Source: Streptomyces smyrnaeus (GTDB lineage: Bacteria; Actinomycetota; Actinomycetes; Streptomycetales; Streptomycetaceae). From it: a stretch of DNA of 64,000 bases. Shown in pieces: positions 33,032-41,423 of the stretch (position 1 is the stretch's first letter; each line of letters opens with the position of its first letter). The position numbers and the translations under genes are program-made. The notes below the pieces were generated by a model. It was not told the origin of the DNA. It saw nothing but the letters and a program-made list of their open reading frames with translations, and searched no databases. The DNA lies in the NCBI RefSeq assembly GCF_017676345.1, contig NZ_JAFFZM010000010.1, forward strand, positions 62,001-126,000. Reading direction: 5' to 3'.

Positions 33032-34204
33032 ATGAGCGGTCAGGAGGCACAGGGCGACGCTGAACATCCCGACTGGTGGGCGCAGTTGTACGACCCGCAG
33101 GCCGCCGACACGGGGCGTACCCGTGCCCGGGACACCCTCGACGAGCGCTACCGCTCGGCGAGCCGCACTCTGACCGACACCCCTGTGCCTGTGCCCGAAC
33201 CGGCGCCCGAACCTGCTCCTGGACCCGCACCGGCCGAGGCGCCGACCACCCCGCCTCCGTCGCCGTCCCCGCCCCCGTCCCGGCCCCCTGCCGAGGCGCC
33301 GGCCGGGGTGCTGCCGGCGGCCGAACCGGCTTCGCTGGGGGAGGTGGTGCCGGACACGGTGGTGGAGGGCACCCGGTACGGCTGCGCCGTACTGCGAGCG
33401 GCGTCCGTGCGCGGCGAGCGCGCCCGGCAGGCGGGGGAACTGCGCACCGACGCGCTGCTGGTCGTACGGTTCGGGGCCGGGCAGGACGGCTTGCTGCTGT
33501 GCGTGGTGGCGGCAGGAGCCCGGTCGGGACCGGACGGACACCGGGCCGCCCGCGAGGCGTGTCACTCGATCGGGGCGGCCGTCGGCCGCAGCAGCGCACG
33601 GCTCGCGGAGGACATCCGCAGGGACCGCAGGAGCGCCCTCCAGCCCGGTCTGCACCGGCTGACGGACCGCACGTTCGGCAGGCTGCGCGCCCAGGCCGCG
33701 GCGCTGGGCCTGGAGCCGGAGCAGTACACCGTCGATCTGCGGTGCCTCCTGCTGCCCGCCGATCCCCGCTGCCGCACACGGGTGTTCTTCGGCAGCGGCG
33801 CGGGCGGATTGCTGCGGCTGCGGGACGGTGGGTGGCAGGACGTGGAACTCTCGGCCACCACCTCGCCCGCGCCGGTGGGGGACGCGGTGATCGGCCGGGA
33901 TCCGGCCGCGGGCGCGGCGGCGGTCCGCGACGGCTTCACCCCGGCGGAGCCGTCCGAACCGGCCCGCACGGAGCCGTTCCGGTTCCGATGCCACGTCGCG
34001 CAGCCCGAGGACGTACTACTGCTGTGCAGCCCCGGCCTGGCGGAACCGCTGCGTGCCGAGCCTCCCTTCGCGGACCGGCTAGCAGCCGACTGGGCCGCCC
34101 CCGGGGCTCAGCCGCCCGGACTCGCGGCCTATCTCACCGCCCTCCAGGGCGGGGTGGACGGGTGCGAGGGCGACCGTACGGCCGTGACGGTGTGGGAGGG
34201 CTGA
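33032..34204 (+). CDS. PP2C-like (PPM) phosphatase-domain protein, degenerate
   Basis: A 390-residue protein. After a 60-residue Pro/Ala/Glu linker (residues about 48-100) comes a PPM-type fold: ASVRGERARQAGELRTDALLV corresponds to the opening strands, and the end EGDRTAVTVW is the usual DDxT strand with the first Asp lost. The central metal-binding DG(x)GG loop reads AAGARSG, lacking the Asp. The protein is therefore probably a catalytically dead PP2C used for protein binding. It is convergent with a DUF2637 membrane-protein gene; they are separated by a bidirectional hairpin. Confidence 0.72.
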   Translation: MSGQEAQGDAEHPDWWAQLYDPQAADTGRTRARDTLDERYRSASRTLTDTPVPVPEPAPEPAPGPAPAEAPTTPPPSPSPPPSRPPAEAPAGVLPAAEPASLGEVVPDTVVEGTRYGCAVLRAASVRGERARQAGELRTDALLVVRFGAGQDGLLLCVVAAGARSGPDGHRAAREACHSIGAAVGRSSARLAEDIRRDRRSALQPGLHRLTDRTFGRLRAQAAALGLEPEQYTVDLRCLLLPADPRCRTRVFFGSGAGGLLRLRDGGWQDVELSATTSPAPVGDAVIGRDPAAGAAAVRDGFTPAEPSEPARTEPFRFRCHVAQPEDVLLLCSPGLAEPLRAEPPFADRLAADWAAPGAQPPGLAAYLTALQGGVDGCEGDRTAVTVWEG

Positions 34205-34236
34205 GCCGGAGCGGCACAGGGACGGTGCCACGGCGG

Positions 34237-34270
34237 CCTTCCCACCACACCGGCCGGTGCGGTGGGAAGG
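34237..34270. terminator. Bidirectional hairpin between PP2C-like and DUF2637 genes
   Basis: CCTTCCCACC and its complement form a 10-bp stem, and the 14-nt loop itself contains the palindrome CACCGGCCGGTG. It lies in the gap between two convergent stop codons. Confidence 0.78.
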
Positions 34271-34278
34271 CGTGACGG

Positions 34279-35445
34279 TCAGCCGAACTGCCGCTCGATC
34301 TCGGCCAGTTTCTCCTCCAGGGTGTCGAGCCGTGGACTGGCGGCGTTCTTCTCGTCCCTGCCGCCGTCGCCCCGACCGGGAGCGCTGCCCTCCCCGATCG
34401 CCTGCAGCGCGGGCCTGCCACGCGCCACCGCCGACGGGCTCACCGGGGCCGCGCCCACGGCCTCGCCCACCGGTTGGGCGGCCGACGGAGCGGCGGGCTG
34501 GGCGGTGGGCTGCGCGGTCGACTGCGCGGTCGGGGAGGACGCCGCAGCGGGTGTGCCGAGCTCGATCCCCACGCGGGACCCGGGCTCGCCGCGTCCCCGA
34601 CTCCACCGGCGGTGCTGCCGGTTGATGGCCTTGACCCGGGCCCGGTCGAGGCGTTCCTTGTCCTTGCGGCGCTGCCGCTCCTGTTCGCGGCGGCGCCTGT
34701 CGTCGCGCACCTCGTCGACGGCCTCGTCCAGCGTCCGTACGCCCTCCAACAGCATCAGGGACCAGGCCCCGAACGTCTCGCGGGGCGCCCGCAGCCAGCG
34801 GACGATACGGATCTGCGGCAGCGGGCGGGGCACCAGGCCCTGGTCCCGCAACGCCGCCCGGCGCGTCTGCTTGAGCGCGCGGTCGAACAGGATCGCCGCC
34901 GAGAGGGACATGCCGGCGAAGAACTGCGGCGCGCCGTCGTGCCCCACGCCGCGCGGCGCGTGCACCCAGTTGAACCACGCCGCGGCACCCGCGAAGATCC
35001 ACACCAGCAGCCGGGAGCCCAGCGAGGCGTCGCCGTGGCTGGCCTCGCGCACGGCGATCATGGCGGAGAACATCGCGGCGCCGTCCAGTCCGAACGGGAC
35101 GAGGTATTCCCAGCCGCCGCTCAGACCCAGGTTCTGCCTGCCGAAGCCGACCAGTCCGTGGAAGGAGAGTGCGGCAGCGACCGCGGCGCAGCAGAAGAGG
35201 AGCAGATACGCGGCTGTCGCGTAGAGCGTCTCCTTGCGGCGGCGCCGCTGCTCCATGCGCTCCCAGGAGTCGGGCTGTCCGTGCTGTTGCTGCGCCGTGG
35301 CCGCGTCGTCAGCGGTGGAGGTGCCGCCCTCGGCGGAGGAGCTGTGACGGCGTGAACGCGCCATCACCAGCACCGCGGTCAGAGTGCCGACGAGCAGCAC
35401 GGCGCTCGGCAGCACCCAGTTCAGCGATATGTCGGTCAGTCTCAT
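34279..35445 (-). CDS. DUF2637 membrane protein with coiled-coil tail
   Basis: A 388-residue protein. It has one N-terminal membrane segment (VLPSAVLLVGTLTAVLVMA), then DUF2637: three or four hydrophobic helices with GGWEYLVPFGLDGAAMF and WFNWVHAPRGVGHDG. A basic coiled coil (RRRREQERQRRKDKERLDRA) and an Ala/Pro/Gln-rich tail with a final coiled coil follow. DUF2637 occurs in actinobacterial chromosomes and conjugative plasmids, function unknown; some members lie near transfer genes. The ATG at 35445 fits the predicted N-terminal helix. Confidence 0.8.
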   Translation of the reverse strand: MRLTDISLNWVLPSAVLLVGTLTAVLVMARSRRHSSSAEGGTSTADDAATAQQQHGQPDSWERMEQRRRRKETLYATAAYLLLFCCAAVAAALSFHGLVGFGRQNLGLSGGWEYLVPFGLDGAAMFSAMIAVREASHGDASLGSRLLVWIFAGAAAWFNWVHAPRGVGHDGAPQFFAGMSLSAAILFDRALKQTRRAALRDQGLVPRPLPQIRIVRWLRAPRETFGAWSLMLLEGVRTLDEAVDEVRDDRRRREQERQRRKDKERLDRARVKAINRQHRRWSRGRGEPGSRVGIELGTPAAASSPTAQSTAQPTAQPAAPSAAQPVGEAVGAAPVSPSAVARGRPALQAIGEGSAPGRGDGGRDEKNAASPRLDTLEEKLAEIERQFG

Positions 35446-35665
35446 CGGGTGTGTGCCCCTTGCCGCGCGGTACCGGGGGCGCGCACGTCGCGGACGCCGC
35501 GTACGGGTCCGTACGTGCGCGAGGCGGTGCCGCGCTCGCGCTCTGGCTTGTTTCGTGTTGCCGAGCATCCTTACGGCAGCGCGGTACCCCGCTGGGGGGT
35601 TTCAGGGGAAGAGAACGCTAAAAGGGGGCACCGGGGGCCGACAGGGGCACACGGGGTCGAACTTC

Positions 35666-36517
35666 CTAGCGGATCGCGGTCATCCGCTCGATACGTTCCG
35701 CGTCACACGTTCGGGGGCAGGTGACGCAGGTGTCCTCCGGACGGAGGGTGTAGAAGAGGCAGCAGCTGGCCCGGTCGCGGGTGGTGAGCGCCGAGCCGTC
35801 GGGCCCCGTCAGCCGACGGAAACCCGCGCCCTGGGCGAACGGTTTCATCGCGCCGGGGAGCAGCAGTTCGGCCTCCGCCATCGCCCGCGGCTCCTCGCCC
35901 AGCAGATGGCCCAGATACCAGAGCCCCTCGGTGATCTCGTCCGTGGCCATCCCCCACAGCGCACGCGAACCGCGCCGCATCCGTGGCCTGAACCCCTCCA
36001 GCACGGGCGCGAGATGGGCGGCGACGGCGTCCCGCACCTCGGCGCGCAGCGCCTCCTCGTCGGGCACCACACGCGCGCCGGGCGCGGCGGCGGCCGGGTC
36101 GTCCGGCAGACAGGCGAACTCCTCGACACGGACCGCCAGCCGCCCCAGCGAGCGCTGGAAGGCCACCGCCTCGACGGGCAGCCGTGGCACGCGCCGGTGC
36201 AGGAACCACGGGATGGTGACCAGCAGGCAGACGGGCCAGGCGTAGCGGTGCAGTCCGAAGCTGGCGACGACGTCCGGGCGTCCCGGCTGTCCGTAGTCTC
36301 GCACGATCTGCTCCGCGTCCCGTGCGAGGAACGCGTCGAGCGCGTCACCGCCGGCGGCCAGAGCGCTCGCCCGTACCCAGCCGGGGCCTTCGGGAAGGGC
36401 TTCACCAGCCGTGGTCTCGGTCACACCCAGGGAGGGGAACACCTCGGTCAGCCGTGCGTACGCCGCACGGAAAGGAGAGACGTCAAAGGCTACGGGGGCG
36501 AGGGTGGGCACGGCCAT
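35666..36517 (-). CDS. FhuF-like ferric-siderophore reductase
   Basis: A 283-residue [2Fe-2S] protein. The last 30 residues hold the cluster ligands in the FhuF spacing: Cys-Cys, ten residues, Cys, two residues, Cys (CCLFYTLRPEDTCVTC). The rest resembles the IucA/FhuF C-terminal domain. It should reduce ferric iron released from siderophores in the cytoplasm. An iron box 26 bp upstream of the start (36544-36562) fits repression by DmdR/IdeR when iron is plentiful. ATG 36517 is chosen; GTG 36526 is possible. Confidence 0.85.
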   Translation of the reverse strand: MAVPTLAPVAFDVSPFRAAYARLTEVFPSLGVTETTAGEALPEGPGWVRASALAAGGDALDAFLARDAEQIVRDYGQPGRPDVVASFGLHRYAWPVCLLVTIPWFLHRRVPRLPVEAVAFQRSLGRLAVRVEEFACLPDDPAAAAPGARVVPDEEALRAEVRDAVAAHLAPVLEGFRPRMRRGSRALWGMATDEITEGLWYLGHLLGEEPRAMAEAELLLPGAMKPFAQGAGFRRLTGPDGSALTTRDRASCCLFYTLRPEDTCVTCPRTCDAERIERMTAIR

Positions 36518-36543
36518 GAGGACCACCGAATCGACGATCGTTA

Positions 36544-36562
36544 GCAGGTAAGCCTTACCTTA
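36544..36562. promoter_or_regulatory. Iron box (DmdR1/IdeR-type)
   Basis: Perfect 7-1-7 palindrome AGGTAAGCCTTACCT (36546-36560) inside a 19-bp site; it matches 13 of 19 positions of the TTAGGTTAGGCTAACCTAA consensus. It lies between the divergent FhuF-like and GntR genes. Confidence 0.8.
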
Positions 36563-36660
36563 GCTGATTGTGGCCGAGGTTTGATCTCGTGTCGCGTCGG
36601 CCTAGGGTGCACGGCAGCCTGCACTGGCGAAGACACGGACGAAAGAGCGCTGGGGGCCAC

Positions 36661-37437
36661 ATGGAGCAGAGTCGAGCGGAGCCACGTACGGCGCCGACCG
36701 CCGTCTCGCCGTCCGGAAGCCCGGCGGCGGACTTCGCCGGGCCGCCCGGCTCGCGCACCGAGCGGCGGGCGGAGACGACCGCACGCGGTGAGCACACCCA
36801 CAGCGAGCCGGCGGCCCCCAGGGTGGTGCCGCAGCGGCACTCCGTACGCGACCAGATCCTCGAAGCCCTTCGTACCGCCCTGCTCGACGGCGAACTCGCC
36901 CCGGGCGAGGTCTACTCCGCACCGGCGCTGGCGGAGCGCTTCGGCGTCTCACCGACACCCGTACGGGAGGCCATGCAGCTCCTGGTGAGCGAGGGCGCCG
37001 TCGAGACGGTGCCCAACAGGGGCTTCCGGGTGGCCTGTCACAGCCCCCGCGACCTGGCCGAACTCAGCGAGATCCGGGCCCTGCTGGAGGTGCCGGCCGT
37101 ACTGGCGCTCGCCCGGACCCAGCCCACCGAGCACTGGGCCGGACTGCGACCGCTGGCCGAGGACACCCTGCAGGCGGCGGCGTGCGGTGACCGTACCGCC
37201 TACGCGGAGACCGACCGCGCCTTCCACCGCGCCATGCTGGAGCTGACCGGGAACCGGCAGCTGGTCGCGGTCGCCGAGGATGTGCAGCGCCGTGCGCACC
37301 TGTCGGCCCTGCGCGCCTCTCCCGCGCCCCGCGCCACCGACCTGCTCGCCGAGGCGGCCGACCACCTCGCACTGCTGGACGCGCTGACCGACCAGGACTT
37401 CCCCGCGGTCGAACGACTGGTGCGCGGGCACTTCTGA
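36661..37437 (+). CDS. GntR family regulator (FadR/FCD subfamily)
   Basis: A 258-residue regulator. A 60-residue disordered N-terminus precedes the winged helix (VRDQILEALRTALLDGELAPGEVYS then LAERFGVSPTPVREAMQLL), followed by the all-helical FCD effector domain with Asp/His metal-ligand positions (TDRAFHRAMLEL). FCD proteins usually respond to organic acids such as lactate or gluconate. No obvious target gene is adjacent. Start is ATG 36661. Confidence 0.9.
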   Translation: MEQSRAEPRTAPTAVSPSGSPAADFAGPPGSRTERRAETTARGEHTHSEPAAPRVVPQRHSVRDQILEALRTALLDGELAPGEVYSAPALAERFGVSPTPVREAMQLLVSEGAVETVPNRGFRVACHSPRDLAELSEIRALLEVPAVLALARTQPTEHWAGLRPLAEDTLQAAACGDRTAYAETDRAFHRAMLELTGNRQLVAVAEDVQRRAHLSALRASPAPRATDLLAEAADHLALLDALTDQDFPAVERLVRGHF

Positions 37438-37520
37438 CGCACGAGGCGCTCCCGCCCCGGCTGCGCGGGGAAGGGGCCCCACTCCCGGCTGCGCGAGGAA
37501 GGGCGCTCGGTGCCGGGCGC

Positions 37521-38483
37521 TCAGCTCCGCGTGGGCGCCGGGGCCGCACCGCCGGGCCCGTCCTCGTCCGGTCCGCCGGGGTCCGCAGCGCCGGGGTCCG
37601 CAGCGCCGGGGTCCGCAGCACCGGGCAGCCGGTCGGCGAGCCAGGTGGGAACCCCGCCCAGCAGCCGGAACAGCCGTCCGGCCTCCTCGCGCAGCCGGGT
37701 GGCCTCCGGCTCCGGCTGGACGTCGGCGAGCGAGGCCAGGGCGGGTGCCATACCGACGAGGAAGCCCAACTCCTCGCGCAGCCGCAGCGATTCGGCGAAC
37801 CCGTGGCGCGCTTCGGCCAGTTCGCCCTCGCGCGCCGCGAGCCCTGCCAGATGCCGCCAGGTCGAGGAGCACAGCAGCAGATCTCCGCGCGCGGTCGCGC
37901 CCGCGTGCGCCCTCCGATAGGCGGCGCGCGCCGATTCCGGGGTGTCGCTCAGGTTCTCGGCCAACAGCCCCCGCCGGAAGTCCAGCAGGGCGCGGCCCGG
38001 CGCGTTGGGCTCCAGCAGTGCGGCGGCCCGGCCGAGCGCCGCCCGCGCCTCGTCGGTCCGGTCGCGTACGCCCAGCACCGTCGCGGCATAGGCGAGTTGC
38101 CCGCGCTCGCAGGCCGCGGCCCCGCGGTCGTCGTCCACCTGGGCGACGGCCTCGGCGCCGCGCAGCGCGTCCTCCGCCGCAGCCCAGCCGTCCGCCGTGT
38201 ACATGCACCGCTCGACGAAGAGCGCGGCTCTGCCGACGGCCGCCTGCGGGTGTTGCTGTGCGTACGGTTCCAGCAGCGCCGCCGCGTCCTCCCAGCAGCC
38301 GCGCGAGCGCAGCCGCCACACGGCTTGCCCCAGCGGGCTGTCGGGGCCCATCGCCGGAGGGCGCCCGTCGGACTTCGCGGGGTCCGTGCTGCCTGCAGGG
38401 ATTGCGGGGCCGGTGGGCCCTGTGCGGCCTGCGGTGCCTGTGGGATCCAGCCTTTCCGAACGTGACATGGCGGTGTCCGCCAC
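37521..38483 (-). CDS. Helical-repeat (TPR-like) protein
   Basis: A 320-residue protein. Residues 50-260 are a series of amphipathic helices with Ala/Leu/Glu patterns (AAALLEPYAQQHPQAAVGRA; AYRRAHAGATARGD; EARHGFAESLRLREELGF) that look like diverged tetratricopeptide repeats. No catalytic motif. The C-terminus carries five AADPG/GPDEDG-type units from a 15-bp DNA repeat. GTG 38483 has GGGGAGGG 5 nt upstream. The family is unknown to me; in streptomycetes such proteins are often near regulators, but no link is shown here. Confidence 0.65.
   Translation of the reverse strand: MADTAMSRSERLDPTGTAGRTGPTGPAIPAGSTDPAKSDGRPPAMGPDSPLGQAVWRLRSRGCWEDAAALLEPYAQQHPQAAVGRAALFVERCMYTADGWAAAEDALRGAEAVAQVDDDRGAAACERGQLAYAATVLGVRDRTDEARAALGRAAALLEPNAPGRALLDFRRGLLAENLSDTPESARAAYRRAHAGATARGDLLLCSSTWRHLAGLAAREGELAEARHGFAESLRLREELGFLVGMAPALASLADVQPEPEATRLREEAGRLFRLLGGVPTWLADRLPGAADPGAADPGAADPGGPDEDGPGGAAPAPTRS
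37575..37619 (+). repeat. Three tandem 15-bp repeats in the TPR-like gene
   Basis: GCCGGGGTCCGCAGC occurs three times in a row, coding for AADPG units in the C-terminal tail. Perfect identity suggests recent slippage and strain-variable length. Confidence 0.85.
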
Positions 38484-38562
38484 AGTGCCCTCCCCAAGCG
38501 CGCCTTCGAGCCGGATGTGAGCGCATCACAGCACGGGTTGAGCCGTCGGGCCAAGGGGGTGG

Positions 38563-38578
38563 TGTGAATCAGTTCACA
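38563..38578. promoter_or_regulatory. Crp/FNR-like site TGTGA-N6-TCACA
   Basis: TGTGA-ATCAGT-TCACA is a perfect 5-6-5 palindrome identical to the classic CRP consensus. A second one with a 5-bp spacer (TGTGA-GCGCA-TCACA) lies at 38516-38530. Streptomyces Crp prefers GTG-N6-GNCAC, which the first site nearly meets. Confidence 0.5.
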
Positions 38579-38791
38579 AAGTTTTACTCGAAGGGGCGGA
38601 CTGCCAAGGCGAGGAGCGCGTTCTCAACTGCCGTACGCGCCGGGCCGGTCGGGGTCGGCCGACGTGACGGATGAGGCGGAAGAGCTGGAGGGGGCGGAGG
38701 AAGGGGACGAGGCGAACGAGCGGGAGGAGGGGTGGACGGCGAGCTGGGACGAGGCGAACGAGGCTGGGGCAGCCGGTGGGGCAGCCGGTGG

Positions 38792-38809
38792 GGTAGAGCC
38801 AGCTCTACC
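38792..38809. promoter_or_regulatory. 8-2-8 inverted repeat before the glycosyltransferase gene
   Basis: GGTAGAGC-CA-GCTCTACC, 57 bp before the GTG start at 38867. Short loop favours a protein-binding operator over a hairpin. Confidence 0.45.
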
Positions 38810-38866
38810 GCAAAGTCGGTAACTGGCTGTAGTGATCTCGGCGGTGAAGCGCGGTTCGCTGGATAC

Positions 38867-40387
38867 GTGAACATCTCCGCCGCACGTCGCACCGCATACG
38901 CCGGATCCGCCCTCTGGACGGTCTGCGCCGTCTTCGCCGCCCTCACGGCGGCCGTGACCGCGCTTCCGCCGCACCGGACGTGGGGAGCGCTCGCGGCGGT
39001 CGGCTACGCGGTCCTGGCGCTCGTCCCGGCTGCCACCGTCCGGTCCGCGCCGCCGCCCGTCGCTCCCGCCGCTACCGACGTCCCCGCCGCGCCCGGCGCC
39101 GCCTGCCGGGCCGGTCCGCCGACCCGGCGGCAGCCGCGGCATCGGTGGCTGACCGGCAGACTTCCGCTCGCCGGCTGCGCGCTGACGGCCGTGCTGCCGC
39201 TCCTCGTGCTCGCGTTCACAGACAGCGCCCAGGAAGAGGTGCACGTCGTCCACCGCGCCGGCGCCCGACTGCTGGCTCACGGCACCCCCTATCTGAGCCC
39301 CGACCAGCTGGCCGGCGCCGACTACACGGCCTACAACCCGTACCTGCCCGGCATGGCCCTCTTCGGGGTGCCACGGCAGCTGCTGGGGCTCGACGCCCGG
39401 TTCGGCTTCGCCGCCGCCTTCCTCCTCACCTTCGCCCTCAGCCTTCGGACAGCCGGCCTGCGGACCACCGGCGGCCTGCGGGCCACTGGGGCCGGGCCCG
39501 GCGCACGCGGTTCCGTCGGCCGCCGCACGCTGCTGCTGACGGCTTCGCCGCTGATCGCACTGCCGTTGGCGGTCGGCGGGGACGACCTGCCCGTGCTCGG
39601 CCTTCTCTGCCTCGGCCTGGCGCTGGCCGGACGGCACGGAAGAGCAGCGGCGGGCCGGTCGGGCCTGGTGCTCGGCGTGGCCTGCACCCTCAAGGCGACG
39701 GCGTGGCCCGCACTGCCGGTCGTCGCGGCGCTCCTCGCGGTCCGCGAAGGCCGCCCGGCGGTGCTGCGCCTGACCGGCGGTGCGGCCCCCGCCCTGGCGG
39801 CCGGGCTGGCGCTGCCCGTGCTGGTGGACGGCGCGGGGCTGGCGGCCAACGCGATCCGCTACCCGCTCGGCCTGGCGGAAGCCGCCTCCCCTGCAGCGGC
39901 CCCGCTGCCGGGCAGGCTGCTCGCCGCCCTCGGTCCGGCCGGGCAGCTGTGCGCCGTCGTGGCCCTGGTGCTCGCCGCCCTGCTGATAGGCGGCTCGCTG
40001 CTGCCGCGCCCACCCCGGGACGCGGGCGGCGCGGCCCTGCGGCTCGCGCTGGGCCTGCTGATGGCGATGGCGCTGCTGCCCGCGTCCCGCTTCGGCTACG
40101 CCGTCTACCCCGCTGTACTCGCCCTGTGGGCGTACTGGAGGAACCTCGATGCGCGACGACTCGAACCCGGACCAGGCCGTCGGCCGCCCGCCGCACGGCG
40201 GCCCACCGCACGGCGACCCGCCGCACCGTGGGGCGGAGCCGCACACCCGGACCGGGAACCGGGGCTGCGACCGCACCGGCAGCCGCTCACCGGGCCGCAC
40301 GCTGATCGTGACGAACGACTACCCGCCCCGGCGGGGCGGCATCGAGACGTTCGTCCACGAGATCGCACACCGCTTCCCACCCGGTGA
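38867..40387 (+). CDS. Membrane glycosyltransferase (GT87-like)
   Basis: A 506-residue polytopic protein with about 9-11 hydrophobic helices, built like GT-C fold mannosyltransferases: an acidic loop after the first helices (DSAQEEVHVVHRAGARLL, then TPYLSPDQL, YNPYLPG) followed by helices and a GDDLPVLGLL segment. Such enzymes add sugars from polyprenyl-phosphate donors to envelope glycans. GTG 38867 is chosen for VNISAARR. Its last 80 codons, Pro/Arg-rich without homology, overlap the next gene by 239 bp, so the functional end may be earlier. Confidence 0.72.
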   Translation: MNISAARRTAYAGSALWTVCAVFAALTAAVTALPPHRTWGALAAVGYAVLALVPAATVRSAPPPVAPAATDVPAAPGAACRAGPPTRRQPRHRWLTGRLPLAGCALTAVLPLLVLAFTDSAQEEVHVVHRAGARLLAHGTPYLSPDQLAGADYTAYNPYLPGMALFGVPRQLLGLDARFGFAAAFLLTFALSLRTAGLRTTGGLRATGAGPGARGSVGRRTLLLTASPLIALPLAVGGDDLPVLGLLCLGLALAGRHGRAAAGRSGLVLGVACTLKATAWPALPVVAALLAVREGRPAVLRLTGGAAPALAAGLALPVLVDGAGLAANAIRYPLGLAEAASPAAAPLPGRLLAALGPAGQLCAVVALVLAALLIGGSLLPRPPRDAGGAALRLALGLLMAMALLPASRFGYAVYPAVLALWAYWRNLDARRLEPGPGRRPPAARRPTARRPAAPWGGAAHPDREPGLRPHRQPLTGPHADRDERLPAPAGRHRDVRPRDRTPLPTR

Positions 40388-41423
40388 GGTCGTGGTCTAC
40401 ACGGCCGCCCAGCCCGGCTCCGACGCCTTCGACGCGCGCCAGCCGTTTCCCGTCGTCCGCGACCGGGCCCGCACGCTGCTGCCGTCCCCCAGGGTGGCGG
40501 AGACGGCGCGGGCCCTGGCCTTCCGCTACGGATGCGACCGCGTGTGGTTCGGCGCGGCGGCCCCGCTCGGGCTGCTCGCGGGACGGCTCGGACTGCCCTG
40601 TGTCGCCACCACGCACGGGCACGAGATGTGGTGGGCCGCGCTCCCGGGCACGCGAGGTGTGCTGCGCCGCATCGGCCGCGGCGTCGGCACGGTCACCCAT
40701 CTCACGGCGCACTCCCGGGCCCGTACGGCGGGGGCGTTCGGGCCGCGGGCGCACACGGCCCGTCTGGTGCCCGGCGTGGACACGGCCCTCTTCCGCCCCG
40801 ACAGCCGGGAGCGGGCGAGGATACGGCGGGAACTGGGCCTGGTGGGGCGGCCGTTGATCCTGAGCGTCTCACGGCTCGTCCCCCGCAAGGGGCAGGACGC
40901 CCTGATCCGCGCGCTGCCCCGCGTGCGGTCCGCCGTGCCGGGGGCCACCTTGCTGATCGTCGGCTCCGGCCCGTACGAGGGGGCGCTGCGCCGCTCGGTG
41001 CGGCGGCTGCCGGGGCTGCCCGAGGACGCGGTCGTCTTCACCGGACCCCGGGCACACAGCGATCTGCCGCCCTACTACGCGGCAGCCGACGTCTTCGCCA
41101 TGCCCTGCCGCACCCGCCGCCTCGGTCTGGAGGCCGAAGGCCTGGGCATCGTCTATCTGGAGGCGGCCGCTGCCGGACTGCCCGTGCTCGCGGGGCGGTC
41201 CGGCGGGGCACCGGAGGCGGTCAAGGACGGCAGCACCGGCCATGTGGTCGACGGGCGCGATGTGCAAGCCGTGGCCGACGGCCTCACCGCGCTGCTCACC
41301 GCACCACGGGCGGCCGCCGCGATGGGCGCCGAAGGCCGCGCCTGGGTCGAGGCGGAGTGGAGCTGGGACGCCTCCGCCCGGCGACTGCGCAGCCTGCTGT
41401 CCCGTACGGTCGACACGTGGTGA
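40149..41423 (+). CDS. Glycosyltransferase family 4 (GT-B)
   Basis: A 424-residue retaining glycosyltransferase. After a 50-residue Pro/Gly-rich start come the GT-B motifs: TLIVTNDYPPRRGGIETFVHE, TTHGHEMWW, VPGVDTALFRPDS, ILSVSRLVPRKGQDALIRAL and the donor site EAEGLGIVYLEAAAAGLPVLA. PimB/MgtA-like mannosyltransferases have this set. The ATG at 40149 has GGAGG 8 nt upstream, a strong site, although it lies inside the previous gene. Its TGA overlaps the histidine-kinase GTG, so all are in one operon. Confidence 0.87.
   Translation: MRDDSNPDQAVGRPPHGGPPHGDPPHRGAEPHTRTGNRGCDRTGSRSPGRTLIVTNDYPPRRGGIETFVHEIAHRFPPGEVVVYTAAQPGSDAFDARQPFPVVRDRARTLLPSPRVAETARALAFRYGCDRVWFGAAAPLGLLAGRLGLPCVATTHGHEMWWAALPGTRGVLRRIGRGVGTVTHLTAHSRARTAGAFGPRAHTARLVPGVDTALFRPDSRERARIRRELGLVGRPLILSVSRLVPRKGQDALIRALPRVRSAVPGATLLIVGSGPYEGALRRSVRRLPGLPEDAVVFTGPRAHSDLPPYYAAADVFAMPCRTRRLGLEAEGLGIVYLEAAAAGLPVLAGRSGGAPEAVKDGSTGHVVDGRDVQAVADGLTALLTAPRAAAAMGAEGRAWVEAEWSWDASARRLRSLLSRTVDTW

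Larger units (their letters stand above)
38484..38866. other. 383-bp divergent region with possible Crp sites
   Basis: Between the TPR-like and glycosyltransferase 87 genes. It contains two TGTGA/TCACA palindromes (38516-38530, 38563-38578), an 8-2-8 inverted repeat near the GT start (38792-38809) and short direct repeats (GACGAGGCGAACGA twice, GGGGCAGCCGGT twice). No gene is evident. Confidence 0.45.
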
